Counted from the first letter of the stretch, positions 20,494 to 28,580 are shown. The stretch is DNA of 64,000 bases from Pseudomonas sp. Irchel 3E13 (GCF_900187455.1 NZ_FYDX01000006.1:372001-436000); one strand, 5' to 3'. The notes: a model not told the origin generated them from the letters alone. Numbers and translations are program-made.

Positions 20494-22848
20494 ATGTTCA
20501 GCGTAGCCCTGCCGCGTGGTCGCAAGGCCCGCGTGGCAACCCTGGTGCTGCTGGCGGGACTGGGGCTGGTGGCGCTGCTGTGGTTGGCCGACCGGATCTG
20601 GCCGTTGCCGCTGCCCGAGGATGATCTGGCCCGGGTGGTGCTGGCCGAGGACGGTACGCCGTTGTGGCGCTTCGCCGATGCCGAAGGCGTCTGGCGTTAC
20701 CCGGTCGGTGTCGAGGAAGTCTCGCCGTTGTACCTTCAGGCCCTGCTCACCTATGAGGACCGTTGGTTCTATCGCCATCCCGGGGTCAACCCGCTGGCAC
20801 TCGGGCGTGCGGCCTGGCAAAACCTCAGTGGAGGCCGGGTGTTGTCGGGCGGCAGCACCTTGTCGATGCAGGTGGCGCGCCTGCTCGATCCACACTCGCG
20901 CACCTTGCCCGGCAAGCTGCGCCAGCTCTGGCGCACGTTGCAACTGGAGTGGCATTTGTCCAAGCGCGAGATCCTCGAGATTTATCTCAATCGCGCGCCC
21001 TTCGGCGGCACCCTGCAAGGCGTGGCGGCGGCAAGTTGGGCGTACCTGGGCAAGTCACCGCTGCACCTGACGCCCGCCGAGGCGGCGCTGCTCGCGGTAC
21101 TGCCGCAAGCGCCCAGCCGCCTGCGCCCGGATCGCCATCCGCAGCGCGCCACCGCCGCCCGCGACAAGGTGCTGCAGCGTCTCGATGAATATCAGGTGTG
21201 GCCGAGCCAGCAGATCCACGAAGCCATGGAAGAACCACTGCTGCTCGCCCCGCGCCAGGAGCCGGCACTGGCACCCTTGTTGGCGCGACGCCTGAACCGT
21301 GCAGACAGCCCGCCGCTGATTCGCACCACCCTCGATGCCGTGTTGCAACGGCGCCTGGAAGACCTGCTGATCGGCTGGCGTGCGCGGCTTCCCGAGCGGA
21401 CTTCGGCGGCGATCCTGGTGGTCGAGTCGCAGACCATGGCGGTGCGCGCTTACCTCGGTTCGGTGGACCTCAATGACGAGCGTCGTTTTGGTCACGTCGA
21501 CATGATCAGCGCCTGGCGCTCGCCGGGCTCGACCCTCAAACCGTTTCTCTACGGCATGGCCATGGACGACGGCCTGATCCACTCCGAATCGCTGTTGCAG
21601 GATGTGCCGCGGCGTTATGGCGACTATCGCCCCGGCAATTTCTCCATGGGCTTCAGTGGTCCGGTGGCGGCTAGCTCGGCGTTGTCGCTATCGCTCAACC
21701 TGCCGGCGGTGCAATTGCTGGAAGCCTACGGGCCGAAGCGCTTCGCCGCGCAACTGCGCGCCGCAGGTGTTCCGCTGGCGCTGCCGGCGTTGGCCGAGCC
21801 GAACCTGTCGCTGATCCTTGGTGGGGGTGGCAGCCGCCTGGAAGATCTGGTCGCTGGCTACAGCGCCTTCGCCCGCGACGGCATGAGCGCCAGCCTGCGT
21901 CTGCAACCGGATGCGCCGCTGCTGGAGCGGCGCCTGCTGTCGCCGGGCGCGGCGTGGATCGTGCGGCGTATTCTCAGCGGTCAGGCCCGCCCTGACCGTG
22001 ATCCGCATGCCGAACTGGTGCAGCGTCCGACGCTGGCCTGGAAGACCGGCACCAGCTACGGCTTTCGCGATGCCTGGTCGATCGGGGTCGGGCCGCGTTA
22101 CCTGATTGGCGTCTGGATCGGGCGTCCTGACGGCACGCCGGTGCCGGGGCAGTTTGGCCTGGCCTCGGCCGCGCCGTTGATGCTGCAAGTGCACGATGTG
22201 TTGAGCAACCGCGACAGCCAGCGTGGCATTGCCGCCCCTGTGCCGGCAGTGCCGGCCAATGTCGGGGTGGCAGCGATCTGCTGGCCGCTGGGCCAGCCGC
22301 TGACGCGCAGCGATCCCAATTGTCGACGCCAGCGGTTTGCCTGGACGCTGGACGGCACCACCCCGCCGACACTGATGGCGCAGGACCAGCCACTGAGTGT
22401 CGGGTTACTGGAGCGGGTCTGGGTCAATGATCGGGGTTTGCGGGTCGATGCGGCGTGCCCCGGCGCGCAGTCGCGGGATATCGCGCTCTGGCCCGCGCCG
22501 TTGGAACCGTGGCTGTCGCGCGTGGAGCGGCGCGATGCGCGGCTACCGGCGACCGATTCCGCTTGCCCGCCACAGGTGCCAGCAACGGCACCGCCGCTGT
22601 CCATCGTCGGCGTGCGCCAGGGCGACCAGCTACGGCGCCCGGCCACCAGTCGCGAGACACTGCATGTGGATGTGTCCGCGCTGGGTGGCGATGGTCAGCG
22701 CTGGTGGTTCCTCAACGGTGCGCCGCTGGGTGAAACCGCCGGCCAGAGCCTGTTGAAGGCCAACCTCGACGAGGCGGGCCAGTACGAACTGAGCGTGCTC
22801 GATGCCAGCGGCCAGACCGCGCGGCTGACTTTCCAGGTCACTCAGTAG
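20494..22848 (+). CDS. pbpC: Penicillin-binding protein 1C
   Basis: A 784-residue class A PBP anchored by one N-terminal helix (VATLVLLAGLGLVALLWLA). The glycosyltransferase domain has EDRWFYRHPGVNP and GGSTLSMQVARLLDP. The transpeptidase domain has the serine motif in SPGSTLKPF, an SLN motif in SLSLNLPA, and KTGTSYGFRDAW. The C-terminal about 90 residues are the beta-rich BiPBP_C domain typical of PbpC. The ATG at 20494 follows a TGGAG ribosome site; an upstream in-frame extension of 30 codons overlaps the divergent promoter region. It is functionally paired with the alpha-2-macroglobulin gene. Confidence 0.95.
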   Translation: MFSVALPRGRKARVATLVLLAGLGLVALLWLADRIWPLPLPEDDLARVVLAEDGTPLWRFADAEGVWRYPVGVEEVSPLYLQALLTYEDRWFYRHPGVNPLALGRAAWQNLSGGRVLSGGSTLSMQVARLLDPHSRTLPGKLRQLWRTLQLEWHLSKREILEIYLNRAPFGGTLQGVAAASWAYLGKSPLHLTPAEAALLAVLPQAPSRLRPDRHPQRATAARDKVLQRLDEYQVWPSQQIHEAMEEPLLLAPRQEPALAPLLARRLNRADSPPLIRTTLDAVLQRRLEDLLIGWRARLPERTSAAILVVESQTMAVRAYLGSVDLNDERRFGHVDMISAWRSPGSTLKPFLYGMAMDDGLIHSESLLQDVPRRYGDYRPGNFSMGFSGPVAASSALSLSLNLPAVQLLEAYGPKRFAAQLRAAGVPLALPALAEPNLSLILGGGGSRLEDLVAGYSAFARDGMSASLRLQPDAPLLERRLLSPGAAWIVRRILSGQARPDRDPHAELVQRPTLAWKTGTSYGFRDAWSIGVGPRYLIGVWIGRPDGTPVPGQFGLASAAPLMLQVHDVLSNRDSQRGIAAPVPAVPANVGVAAICWPLGQPLTRSDPNCRRQRFAWTLDGTTPPTLMAQDQPLSVGLLERVWVNDRGLRVDAACPGAQSRDIALWPAPLEPWLSRVERRDARLPATDSACPPQVPATAPPLSIVGVRQGDQLRRPATSRETLHVDVSALGGDGQRWWFLNGAPLGETAGQSLLKANLDEAGQYELSVLDASGQTARLTFQVTQ

Positions 22849-23291
22849 CGGCGAATCATCCACACCCCGCCGAGGATCAACACCAGCCCGGCGATCTTGC
22901 CGAGGCTGGCCGGCGCTTCACGAAAGCCCGCCCAGCCGAAATGGTCGAGGGCCATGGCCATCGCCAGTTGCCCGGCCAGCACCAGCGCCATGAACAGCAT
23001 GGCGCCGATGCGCGGGCCGGCGAAGGCGGCGGTGGTGATGAAGAACGCCCCCAGCAGTCCGCCGCTCCAGTGCCACCAGGTCAGGCCTTTCAGCGCGGTG
23101 AGGCCGGGCATCTCACGCTGGCTCAGAACCAGCGCCAGCAGGGCGACGGTGCCCACCGCAAATGAAATAAGGGCGGCGGCCAGCACGCTGGACACCTGTT
23201 TGGCCAACTGGCCATTGATACCGGCCTGCAAGGGCAGGAAAGCACCGGCGATAAAAGGCAGGCAAAGCAGCCACCAGACAGGGGCAGGCAT
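22842..23291 (-). CDS. DMT-superfamily (DUF606/YdcZ-like) membrane protein
   Basis: A 149-residue protein of five hydrophobic helices (starts MPAPVWWLLCLPFIAGAF; contains PLQAGINGQLAK near residue 30). This is the half-size DMT transporter family DUF606. These usually act as homo- or heterodimers, and the substrate is unknown. The family start matches the ATG at 23291; the frame is open 47 codons further with no family similarity. Its 3' end overlaps the convergent pbpC end by 7 nt. Confidence 0.88.
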   Translation of the reverse strand: MPAPVWWLLCLPFIAGAFLPLQAGINGQLAKQVSSVLAAALISFAVGTVALLALVLSQREMPGLTALKGLTWWHWSGGLLGAFFITTAAFAGPRIGAMLFMALVLAGQLAMAMALDHFGWAGFREAPASLGKIAGLVLILGGVWMIRRY

Positions 23292-23708
23292 GGAAAATCT
23301 CCAGGAAAAAAGTGCTACGAAACTCGCCGGACAAGCTCCCGGCCAAGTGAAAACCCGCAAGGGGGCGCGGAGTCTACTGTAGTCAACGGGGTTTCCCGAA
23401 TCGCTTTTCATGCATCGCCGCCGGGCTGCCAATGCGTGTGCCAGGCACCAGAAATTGGCGCCAGCTACCCGTCAAATGGATATAGCGCGAAAGTCGAAGT
23501 GCTATCACCTGGGCTGAAAGAGGTTCTCAAACCATTGAACTAAAAGAACTTTTTTGGCCATCGCCGGCGTATATAAACGGTTAATACCAAGTTCAGAATT
23601 GTGACTCCTCGCTTGGGGGGCTGATATGGCGTTACGGAAGTGGAGGTTCCGCTCTGGGACCGTCCGTAAACACCAAGCAGCGGCAGCGAAAGCTATGGAG
23701 TCGCCATC
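23292..23708 (+). other. 417-nt intergenic leader of the glycine-rich protein gene
   Basis: No gene is seen. The segment is AT-richer than its surroundings from about 23500. A TATATAAA sequence at about 23570 could be part of a promoter for the downstream gene. About 60 nt later lies a nested inverted repeat, TTACGGA (23632-23638) with TCCGTAA (23663-23669), enclosing GGTTCC/GGGACC. This would form a long stem in the 5' untranslated RNA. The ribosome site TGGAG is about 10 nt before the ATG. Confidence 0.5.
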
Positions 23709-25745
23709 ATGAATACTCAAGCGTGGATTAAGGCAAGCACAGCACTGGCATTGGTTCTGGCTGTAACCGCATCGGCGGGTTGCAGCAGTGGTGGCGGTGG
23801 CCATCACAGCTCAGTGGACGGTTCTTCGCAAACTGACGGCGGCGGTGCTGCCGGCGGAGGCGATGGTGGAACCGGTGGCGGCACGGGCGGCGGTGATGGT
23901 GGAACCGGCGGCGGCACGGGCGGCGGCGATGGCGGAACCGGCGGTGGCGGCACGGGCGGCGGCGATGGCGGAACCGGTGGCGGCGGCACGGGCGGCGGCG
24001 ATGGCGGAACCGGCGGTGGCGGCACCGGCGGCGGCGATGGTGGAACCGGTGGCGGCGGCACGGGCGGCGGTGATGGTGGAACCGGCGGTGGCGGAACCGG
24101 TGGCGGCGGTACGGGCGGTGGTGATGGTGGAACCGGCGGAGGCGGCACCGGCGGTGGCGGTACGGGCGGCGGTGGCACTGGCGGTGGCGGCACCGGTGGC
24201 GGTAACGCCGGCGGTGGTGGCAACACCACCACACCTCTCATTACCGGCCAGGTTCTGGATCAGGTCGGCACCGGGGTCTCCGGGGTTGGAACGGCTGTCA
24301 GCAGCCTTGGTACGACTGTCAACGCGTTGCCGGTGCTGGGCAACGTCAATGCCGGTGGCCTGGTGAACTCCGCGGGTCAAGCAGTCACCAGCATCGGTAC
24401 TGGGGTGAGCAACGGCCTCGGCGAACTGGGCACTGGCGGTAATGCCGTTGGCAAGACCCTTTCCGGGGTCGGCGCTGGTGTCGCGAACCTTGGCAGTGGA
24501 GTACAGGCACTCGCCGGTAGCAATGTCATCGAGCAGGTACCTGTGGTTGGTGGCCTGGTCGGCCAGGTTGGCCAAGCGGTCACCATGCTGGGCAACACTC
24601 TCGACACTCAGAGCACGACTGGCCCGCTCGGCAGTCTCAACCAGCAACTCAGCAACACCGCTGTGCAAGTCGTGTCGTTGGTGGAGAACACCACCGGCAA
24701 CCTGGGCAAGGTGACCGGGCTGGGTACCCCGGTTGATGGTGTGGTACAGAAAGTCGGTGGCCTGGTCGACAAGGTAGGCGACAGCGTCACCGCCGCCGGC
24801 AACGGTAACCCCCTTACTACTGCGGTGGGTGGCTTGCTGAGTAATGTCGGTGGTGGCACCTCTACCGCCGGTGGCCTGGTTGGCGACGGCAAGGCGGGTG
24901 GTTCGACGGGCTTGCTGGAAACCGTGGGCGGCGTCGTTGCAGGTGTCGGAACCGGCCTCGATGCAGGCAGCAATAATGGTGTGGTGAGCGCTGGCGGCAA
25001 TGCCACGACCGGTGTTGGCGGCACGGTGGCTTCGCTGGGAACGCTGCTTGGCGGTAACGGTGTCGCCAGCAGCGGCGCGGCCGCACCGGCTGCGGCACTG
25101 ACCAGCTCGGTGAGCTCGGCGGTTACGCCGGTCGTCAACACTGTCGCTGGCGTGACCCAGCAGGTCGGGGCTGCTACTGGCCTGGGCGCTCCGGTGAGCG
25201 GTCTGGTCGGTCAGGTCGGCGGTGCAGTCAGCGGGCTTGGGACCCAACTGGCCAATGCTACTAACAACCCGGTAGTGGATCAGGTTGGCGCAACGCTTAA
25301 TGCAGTCGGGGCAACGGTTACCCAAACGGGCGGCCTGGTCAACGGCCAAGCCAGCGGTGGTGGTGTCGGCGCAGGGCTCAGTGGCGTGGTCAACACGGTA
25401 ACCAATACCTTGAGCGGTGCGACTGGCGGAACGGGTGGTGCAGGCGCAGGGCTTAGTGGCGTGGTCAACACGGTAACCAATACCTTGGGCGGCGCGACTG
25501 GCGGAACGGGTGGTGCAGGCGCAGGGCTTAGTGGCGTGGTCAACACAGTAACCAATACCTTGGGCGGCGCGACTGGCGGAACGGGCGGTGCCGGTGCAGG
25601 GCTGGGTACCGTGGTCAGTACCGTGACAGGAACCTTGAATGGCACCGTCGGGGCCAGTGTCGGTGGTTCCGTGGGGGCCGGTGCCGGAGCTACCGGCGGC
25701 GTTGGCGGCCTGCTCAACGGCCTGACCGGGGGCCTCAAAAAATAA
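23709..25745 (+). CDS. Glycine-rich, collagen-like repetitive putative lipoprotein
   Basis: A 678-residue surface or secreted protein of unknown function. A signal peptide ends near Cys25 (TASAGCSSGGGG), a weak lipobox with Ser at -3. Residues 27-171 are almost pure Gly/Thr/Asp in units such as DGGTGGGGTGGG (12 residues), without proline. Residues 172-678 form a long repetitive Val/Gly/Leu/Asn domain built from variants of VGGLVxxVGxxV. Near the C-terminus are three almost identical 25-residue repeats (GLSGVVNTVTNTL...). It lacks the N-terminal TPS domain (NPNL-type motifs) of classical two-partner exoproteins, yet a FhaC/ShlB-type exporter gene lies 106 nt downstream. The pair is probably exported adhesin and transporter, which is inference. 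Confidence 0.8.
   Translation: MNTQAWIKASTALALVLAVTASAGCSSGGGGHHSSVDGSSQTDGGGAAGGGDGGTGGGTGGGDGGTGGGTGGGDGGTGGGGTGGGDGGTGGGGTGGGDGGTGGGGTGGGDGGTGGGGTGGGDGGTGGGGTGGGGTGGGDGGTGGGGTGGGGTGGGGTGGGGTGGGNAGGGGNTTTPLITGQVLDQVGTGVSGVGTAVSSLGTTVNALPVLGNVNAGGLVNSAGQAVTSIGTGVSNGLGELGTGGNAVGKTLSGVGAGVANLGSGVQALAGSNVIEQVPVVGGLVGQVGQAVTMLGNTLDTQSTTGPLGSLNQQLSNTAVQVVSLVENTTGNLGKVTGLGTPVDGVVQKVGGLVDKVGDSVTAAGNGNPLTTAVGGLLSNVGGGTSTAGGLVGDGKAGGSTGLLETVGGVVAGVGTGLDAGSNNGVVSAGGNATTGVGGTVASLGTLLGGNGVASSGAAAPAAALTSSVSSAVTPVVNTVAGVTQQVGAATGLGAPVSGLVGQVGGAVSGLGTQLANATNNPVVDQVGATLNAVGATVTQTGGLVNGQASGGGVGAGLSGVVNTVTNTLSGATGGTGGAGAGLSGVVNTVTNTLGGATGGTGGAGAGLSGVVNTVTNTLGGATGGTGGAGAGLGTVVSTVTGTLNGTVGASVGGSVGAGAGATGGVGGLLNGLTGGLKK
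23851..24223 (+). repeat. Glycine-codon tandem repeat tract, 33-36 bp units
   Basis: Imperfect tandem repeats encoding DGGTGGGTGGG (first two units, 33 bp) and DGGTGGGGTGGG (later units, 36 bp), then GGGGT runs. The low-complexity GGC/GGT/ACC composition should be prone to slippage and length variation between strains. Confidence 0.85.
25368..25592 (+). repeat. Three tandem 75-bp repeats
   Basis: Near-identical copies start at 25368, 25443 and 25518, each encoding 25 residues around SGVVNTVTNTL-GATGGTG. A degenerate fourth copy follows. The high DNA identity implies recent duplication. Confidence 0.88.
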
Positions 25746-25800
25746 AAAGCCATCACTGTTGTTAGACGATCTTACGGGCAACACCTACGCTTGAGTCTGA

Positions 25801-25825
25801 CGAGGGAACCGCCTTGGTTCCCTCG
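25801..25825 (+). terminator. Strong hairpin between the glycine-rich gene and its exporter gene
   Basis: A perfect 10-bp stem (CGAGGGAACC/GGTTCCCTCG) with a 5-nt loop, followed by TACTTTTC. It sits 55 nt after the glycine-rich gene and 26 nt before the exporter start. It probably acts as a partial terminator or 3' stabiliser that lowers exporter expression relative to the structural protein. Confidence 0.65.
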
Positions 25826-25851
25826 TACTTTTCAGGATCATGGAGTGTCCT

Positions 25852-27522
25852 ATGCGATCGATGGCAGTCGCGTTAGTGGGTTTGTCCTGGGTCAGTGTGC
25901 TTCAGGCCGAGCCGCTCCCAAGCTATCTGAACAGCAACGAAACCGAACGCAACCTGCCGGCGCCCAACTTGCCGGCTGATGCTTTCAGGCCGACAACTCC
26001 CAAGCTGCAAGTGCCGAGTCCGGCAACCGCTCAACCCCAGCCGCTGATGATGAATACCAAGGTGCTGATCCACAAGATTCGCATCGAAGGCGGGACGGTT
26101 TACCCGCTGAGTGAATTGCGTGAGAACTACCAGGGGCTGATCGATCGCGAGGTGACGGTCGGCGAGCTGATCGAGGCAACCCGGCGTCTCACCCAGCGGT
26201 ACCAGCAGGACGGCTACCTGTTGTCCTACGCGTTTCTCCCCGTGCAGGATTTCGCCGAAGGCCGGCTGCGGGTCGTGCTGGTCGAAGGCTATATCAGTGA
26301 TTACGAACTGCAGGGCGATGTTGGTCGTGTCTCGGGCTACCTGGACAAACTGGTGACCAAGCTCAAGGCCGTACGACCGCTGACGCGCAAGGCATTCGAA
26401 CGCTACACCTCGCTGATGAGCCGCGTGCCCGGGATCACCTTGCAGGCCAGTGTGCCTCCACCCGGCACCACTGACGGGGCGAGCAAGCTGATGGTGCAGG
26501 CTTCCCGCAAGCCGTTCACCACCACGATGAACCTCACCGACGGTAGTCGCGACGATATCCAGGCCCTGTTCGGCGCCAACAGCAACGCGCATACCGCGGT
26601 AGCCGAGCAATTGAGTATCAGCGCCCTGTTTCCTCCCGGCGAGGACAAGGAACACTACTTCCGCGCCGACTATTCGCAGTCCCTGGACAGCGAAGGCACC
26701 CAACTGATCCTGTCGGCATCCCGCTACCGCAGCGACCCCAGCGCGGTGGTGCGGCTGACGGATAACATCAACCTCAAGCAGCACCGCGAAAACGACCGCT
26801 ACTCCATCGGCCTGACCCATCCGCTGATCGCCTCGCCCAACGAGTGGCTGAGCCTGTCAGCGCGCTTCTACGCCGTGGACGACACCACCGATTACCGGGT
26901 CATCGGCTTCCCGCTGAAAGTCAGCACCAACACCGACATCCGTGCCCTGGCCTTCGAAGGCGATTGGCGCAAGGCGACTGAAAAACAATTGCGGATCATC
27001 AGCGCGGGTGTCTATCAGGGCCTCGATAATTTCGGCGCCAATACCAACGCGGGCTACGACCTGGATTTCTTCCGCCTGCGCCTGTCCGGTGTACAGAGCG
27101 ACCGCTTCTTCGACAACTGGCAGGGCGTGGCTTCCGCCGCGTTGTACTGGACCGACGACAGCCTGCCCGACAGCGAGCGGGCGGTGTTCGGTGGGCAGAA
27201 CTTCGGGCGCGGTTACCCCGTGGATCAGGCGTCAGGCGACAAGGGCTGGGGCGCGGCCTATGAGGTCAACTACAGCTTCAAGCGCGAGGGCGAGTGGGTG
27301 AAGATGCTGCAGCCTTATGTGGTGCTGGATGCGGCGCGGACCTGGTTCAACGAACTGCAGGTGCAGGATTCGCGAATGTCATCGCTGGCCCTCGGCCTGC
27401 GCTTTGGCGATGCGCATTACTACAACATCTCGCTGGAGGCAGCCAAGCCGATGTCGGACATGGCACTGGACAGTTTCAACCGCCGGCCGCGGTTCACCGT
27501 GAGCTTCAGTTATCAGTTGTGA
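25852..27522 (+). CDS. FhaC/ShlB-type two-partner secretion outer-membrane transporter
   Basis: A 556-residue TpsB/Omp85-superfamily protein. A signal peptide (MRSMAVALVGLSWVSVLQA) precedes a linker with a Pro/Gln-rich stretch and a POTRA-type region at about residues 65-140 (IHKIRIEGGTVYPLSEL). A C-terminal beta-barrel ends in an aromatic-terminated strand (FTVSFSYQL). The barrel contains FGGQNFGRGYP, the conserved loop-6-like tip. Members export large exoproteins across the outer membrane, here probably the upstream glycine-rich protein. ATG 25852 is chosen because GGAG is well spaced and it starts a clean signal peptide; ATG 25840 is an alternative. Confidence 0.88.
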   Translation: MRSMAVALVGLSWVSVLQAEPLPSYLNSNETERNLPAPNLPADAFRPTTPKLQVPSPATAQPQPLMMNTKVLIHKIRIEGGTVYPLSELRENYQGLIDREVTVGELIEATRRLTQRYQQDGYLLSYAFLPVQDFAEGRLRVVLVEGYISDYELQGDVGRVSGYLDKLVTKLKAVRPLTRKAFERYTSLMSRVPGITLQASVPPPGTTDGASKLMVQASRKPFTTTMNLTDGSRDDIQALFGANSNAHTAVAEQLSISALFPPGEDKEHYFRADYSQSLDSEGTQLILSASRYRSDPSAVVRLTDNINLKQHRENDRYSIGLTHPLIASPNEWLSLSARFYAVDDTTDYRVIGFPLKVSTNTDIRALAFEGDWRKATEKQLRIISAGVYQGLDNFGANTNAGYDLDFFRLRLSGVQSDRFFDNWQGVASAALYWTDDSLPDSERAVFGGQNFGRGYPVDQASGDKGWGAAYEVNYSFKREGEWVKMLQPYVVLDAARTWFNELQVQDSRMSSLALGLRFGDAHYYNISLEAAKPMSDMALDSFNRRPRFTVSFSYQL

Positions 27523-27536
27523 GTGAGCCGTAATGG

Positions 27537-27573
27537 AAAAGCCCCGGGGCTGCAAAGCAACCCCGGGGCTTTT
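27537..27573. terminator. Bidirectional Rho-independent terminator
   Basis: A 13-bp perfect inverted repeat (AAAAGCCCCGGGG and complement) with an 11-nt loop and terminal A/T runs. It lies between the convergent exporter gene and the orphan receiver gene. Confidence 0.92.
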
Positions 27574-27582
27574 ACGTATGCG

Positions 27583-28002
27583 CTAGGGAACAGCGTGCAG
27601 TCTGTCGTGCATGCTCTCCAGCGGAAACAGGCTGCTCAGCGTATCCAGCAAACGGGTGTGATAGATCGGTTTGCGAAAGACCCCCTGTACCTGCAAACGT
27701 TCCAGTTCGTCGGCGACAACGGGGTCGATCTGTCCACTGCAGACGATCACCGGCAGATACTCCCGGGCCGTGTGGTCGCGCAGGCGTTTGATCAGGGAGA
27801 TGCCGGACTCTTCCGGCATGTTCAGGTCGGTGATGACCAGGGCGATATCCGGGTGCCGGGTCAACTGCTGGAGGGCGAGCTTCACCGATGTCGCCGTGTG
27901 GCAACAAAAGCCTTCGCCGTCCAGCAGTTCAGCCAGTTCGTTCAACGCTTCCTCTTCATCATCCACTAACAGCAACTGTTCGCGTGGGGGGGAAGCAGGC
28001 AT
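27583..28002 (-). CDS. Stand-alone receiver-domain response regulator
   Basis: A 139-residue single receiver (CheY-like) domain. The acidic pocket is in LLLVDDEEEAL, the phosphoacceptor is Asp59 (ITDLNMPEESG), and the conserved Lys is in GVFRKPIY. No output domain is present, so it would act by protein contact or in a phosphorelay. It lies directly downstream of flp on the same strand, 70 nt away, between the pilus genes and the glycine-rich/exporter pair. PprA is the nearest histidine kinase, but pairing is not shown by sequence. Confidence 0.88.
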   Translation of the reverse strand: MPASPPREQLLLVDDEEEALNELAELLDGEGFCCHTATSVKLALQQLTRHPDIALVITDLNMPEESGISLIKRLRDHTAREYLPVIVCSGQIDPVVADELERLQVQGVFRKPIYHTRLLDTLSSLFPLESMHDRLHAVP

Positions 28003-28072
28003 GGCGTAGTCCTGTCACGGGTTACGTTGGGCTCGTGGGAGAAACGTTCGAGGCCTTGCCGGGACACGGTGA

Positions 28073-28258
28073 TTATGAAGCGGGCAGAGCTGCCTCGATC
28101 GTTGTGAAGATGTTGGTCACACCCTCGGAAATGGTTGGCACAAATGCCACCAGGGCAACGGCGACCATGCAGGCGACCAGCGCATATTCGATACCCGACG
28201 CGCCGTCGGTGCTTTTGAAGAATCCCCGGATGGACTGGATGATTTTGGAAAGATGCAT
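28073..28258 (-). CDS. flp: Flp-family type IVb pilin
   Basis: A 61-residue prepilin, the major subunit of the Tad/Flp pilus. A basic leader ends at Gly19, and the mature pilin begins ASGIEYAL, giving the Flp signature G/X4-E-Y with Glu +5 and Tyr +6. A hydrophobic helix follows (ALVACMVAVALVAFVPTI). FppA, encoded in the window, is the expected processing peptidase. The ATG at 28258 has an AAGGAG ribosome site; a longer in-frame start would spoil the leader. It is transcribed divergently from the rcpC-tad operon. Confidence 0.95.
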   Translation of the reverse strand: MHLSKIIQSIRGFFKSTDGASGIEYALVACMVAVALVAFVPTISEGVTNIFTTIEAALPAS

Positions 28259-28580
28259 GATGTTGCTCCTTAGCGCTGGAAGCGCTGGTAACACGGGGCT
28301 TTGGTGATTCCCCTTTGCAACCAGAGCATCGCCAAGAGTTAACCCTTCGGCAAATGTAAGAAAGCATTAACACCAAAGTGATAATGGAAAATTGCCGCCA
28401 ATAAGCTGTTGTTTTATGAGGGTGACAGAAATGCCACCGAAAATAATCTGACGGTGTAATGGCGTTTTGGCCTACCTGCGCTACCGTCAAATAGCGAAAT
28501 AGTTACTTCCAATTGAGTATTTGTGAGCCCGTTAACAAGACGTACGGGCTGATGGGGCGCAGGGCAGGGAGGGGCCGGAC
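28259..28580. promoter_or_regulatory. Divergent control region between flp and the rcp-tad operon
   Basis: A 322-nt gene-free region with an AT-rich core (28330-28500), unlike the surrounding coding DNA. It must hold the promoters for flp (minus) and rcpC (plus), and probably sites for PprB, which activates this region in P. aeruginosa. A 7-bp inverted repeat, AGCCCGT (28526-28532) with ACGGGCT (28544-28550), lies 30-55 nt before rcpC and could be an RNA hairpin or protein site. No exact PprB box is claimed. Confidence 0.6.

Noticed and set aside
23851..24223. CRISPR array or mobile repeat
   Set aside because: The repeats are in frame, contiguous and without unique spacers; they are coding tandem repeats.
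23804..24241. A proline-rich (PPPVPP) repeat protein on the minus strand
   Set aside because: It is the reverse complement of the glycine repeat (GGC/GGT read as GCC/ACC/CCG). The plus strand has the signal peptide and ribosome site.
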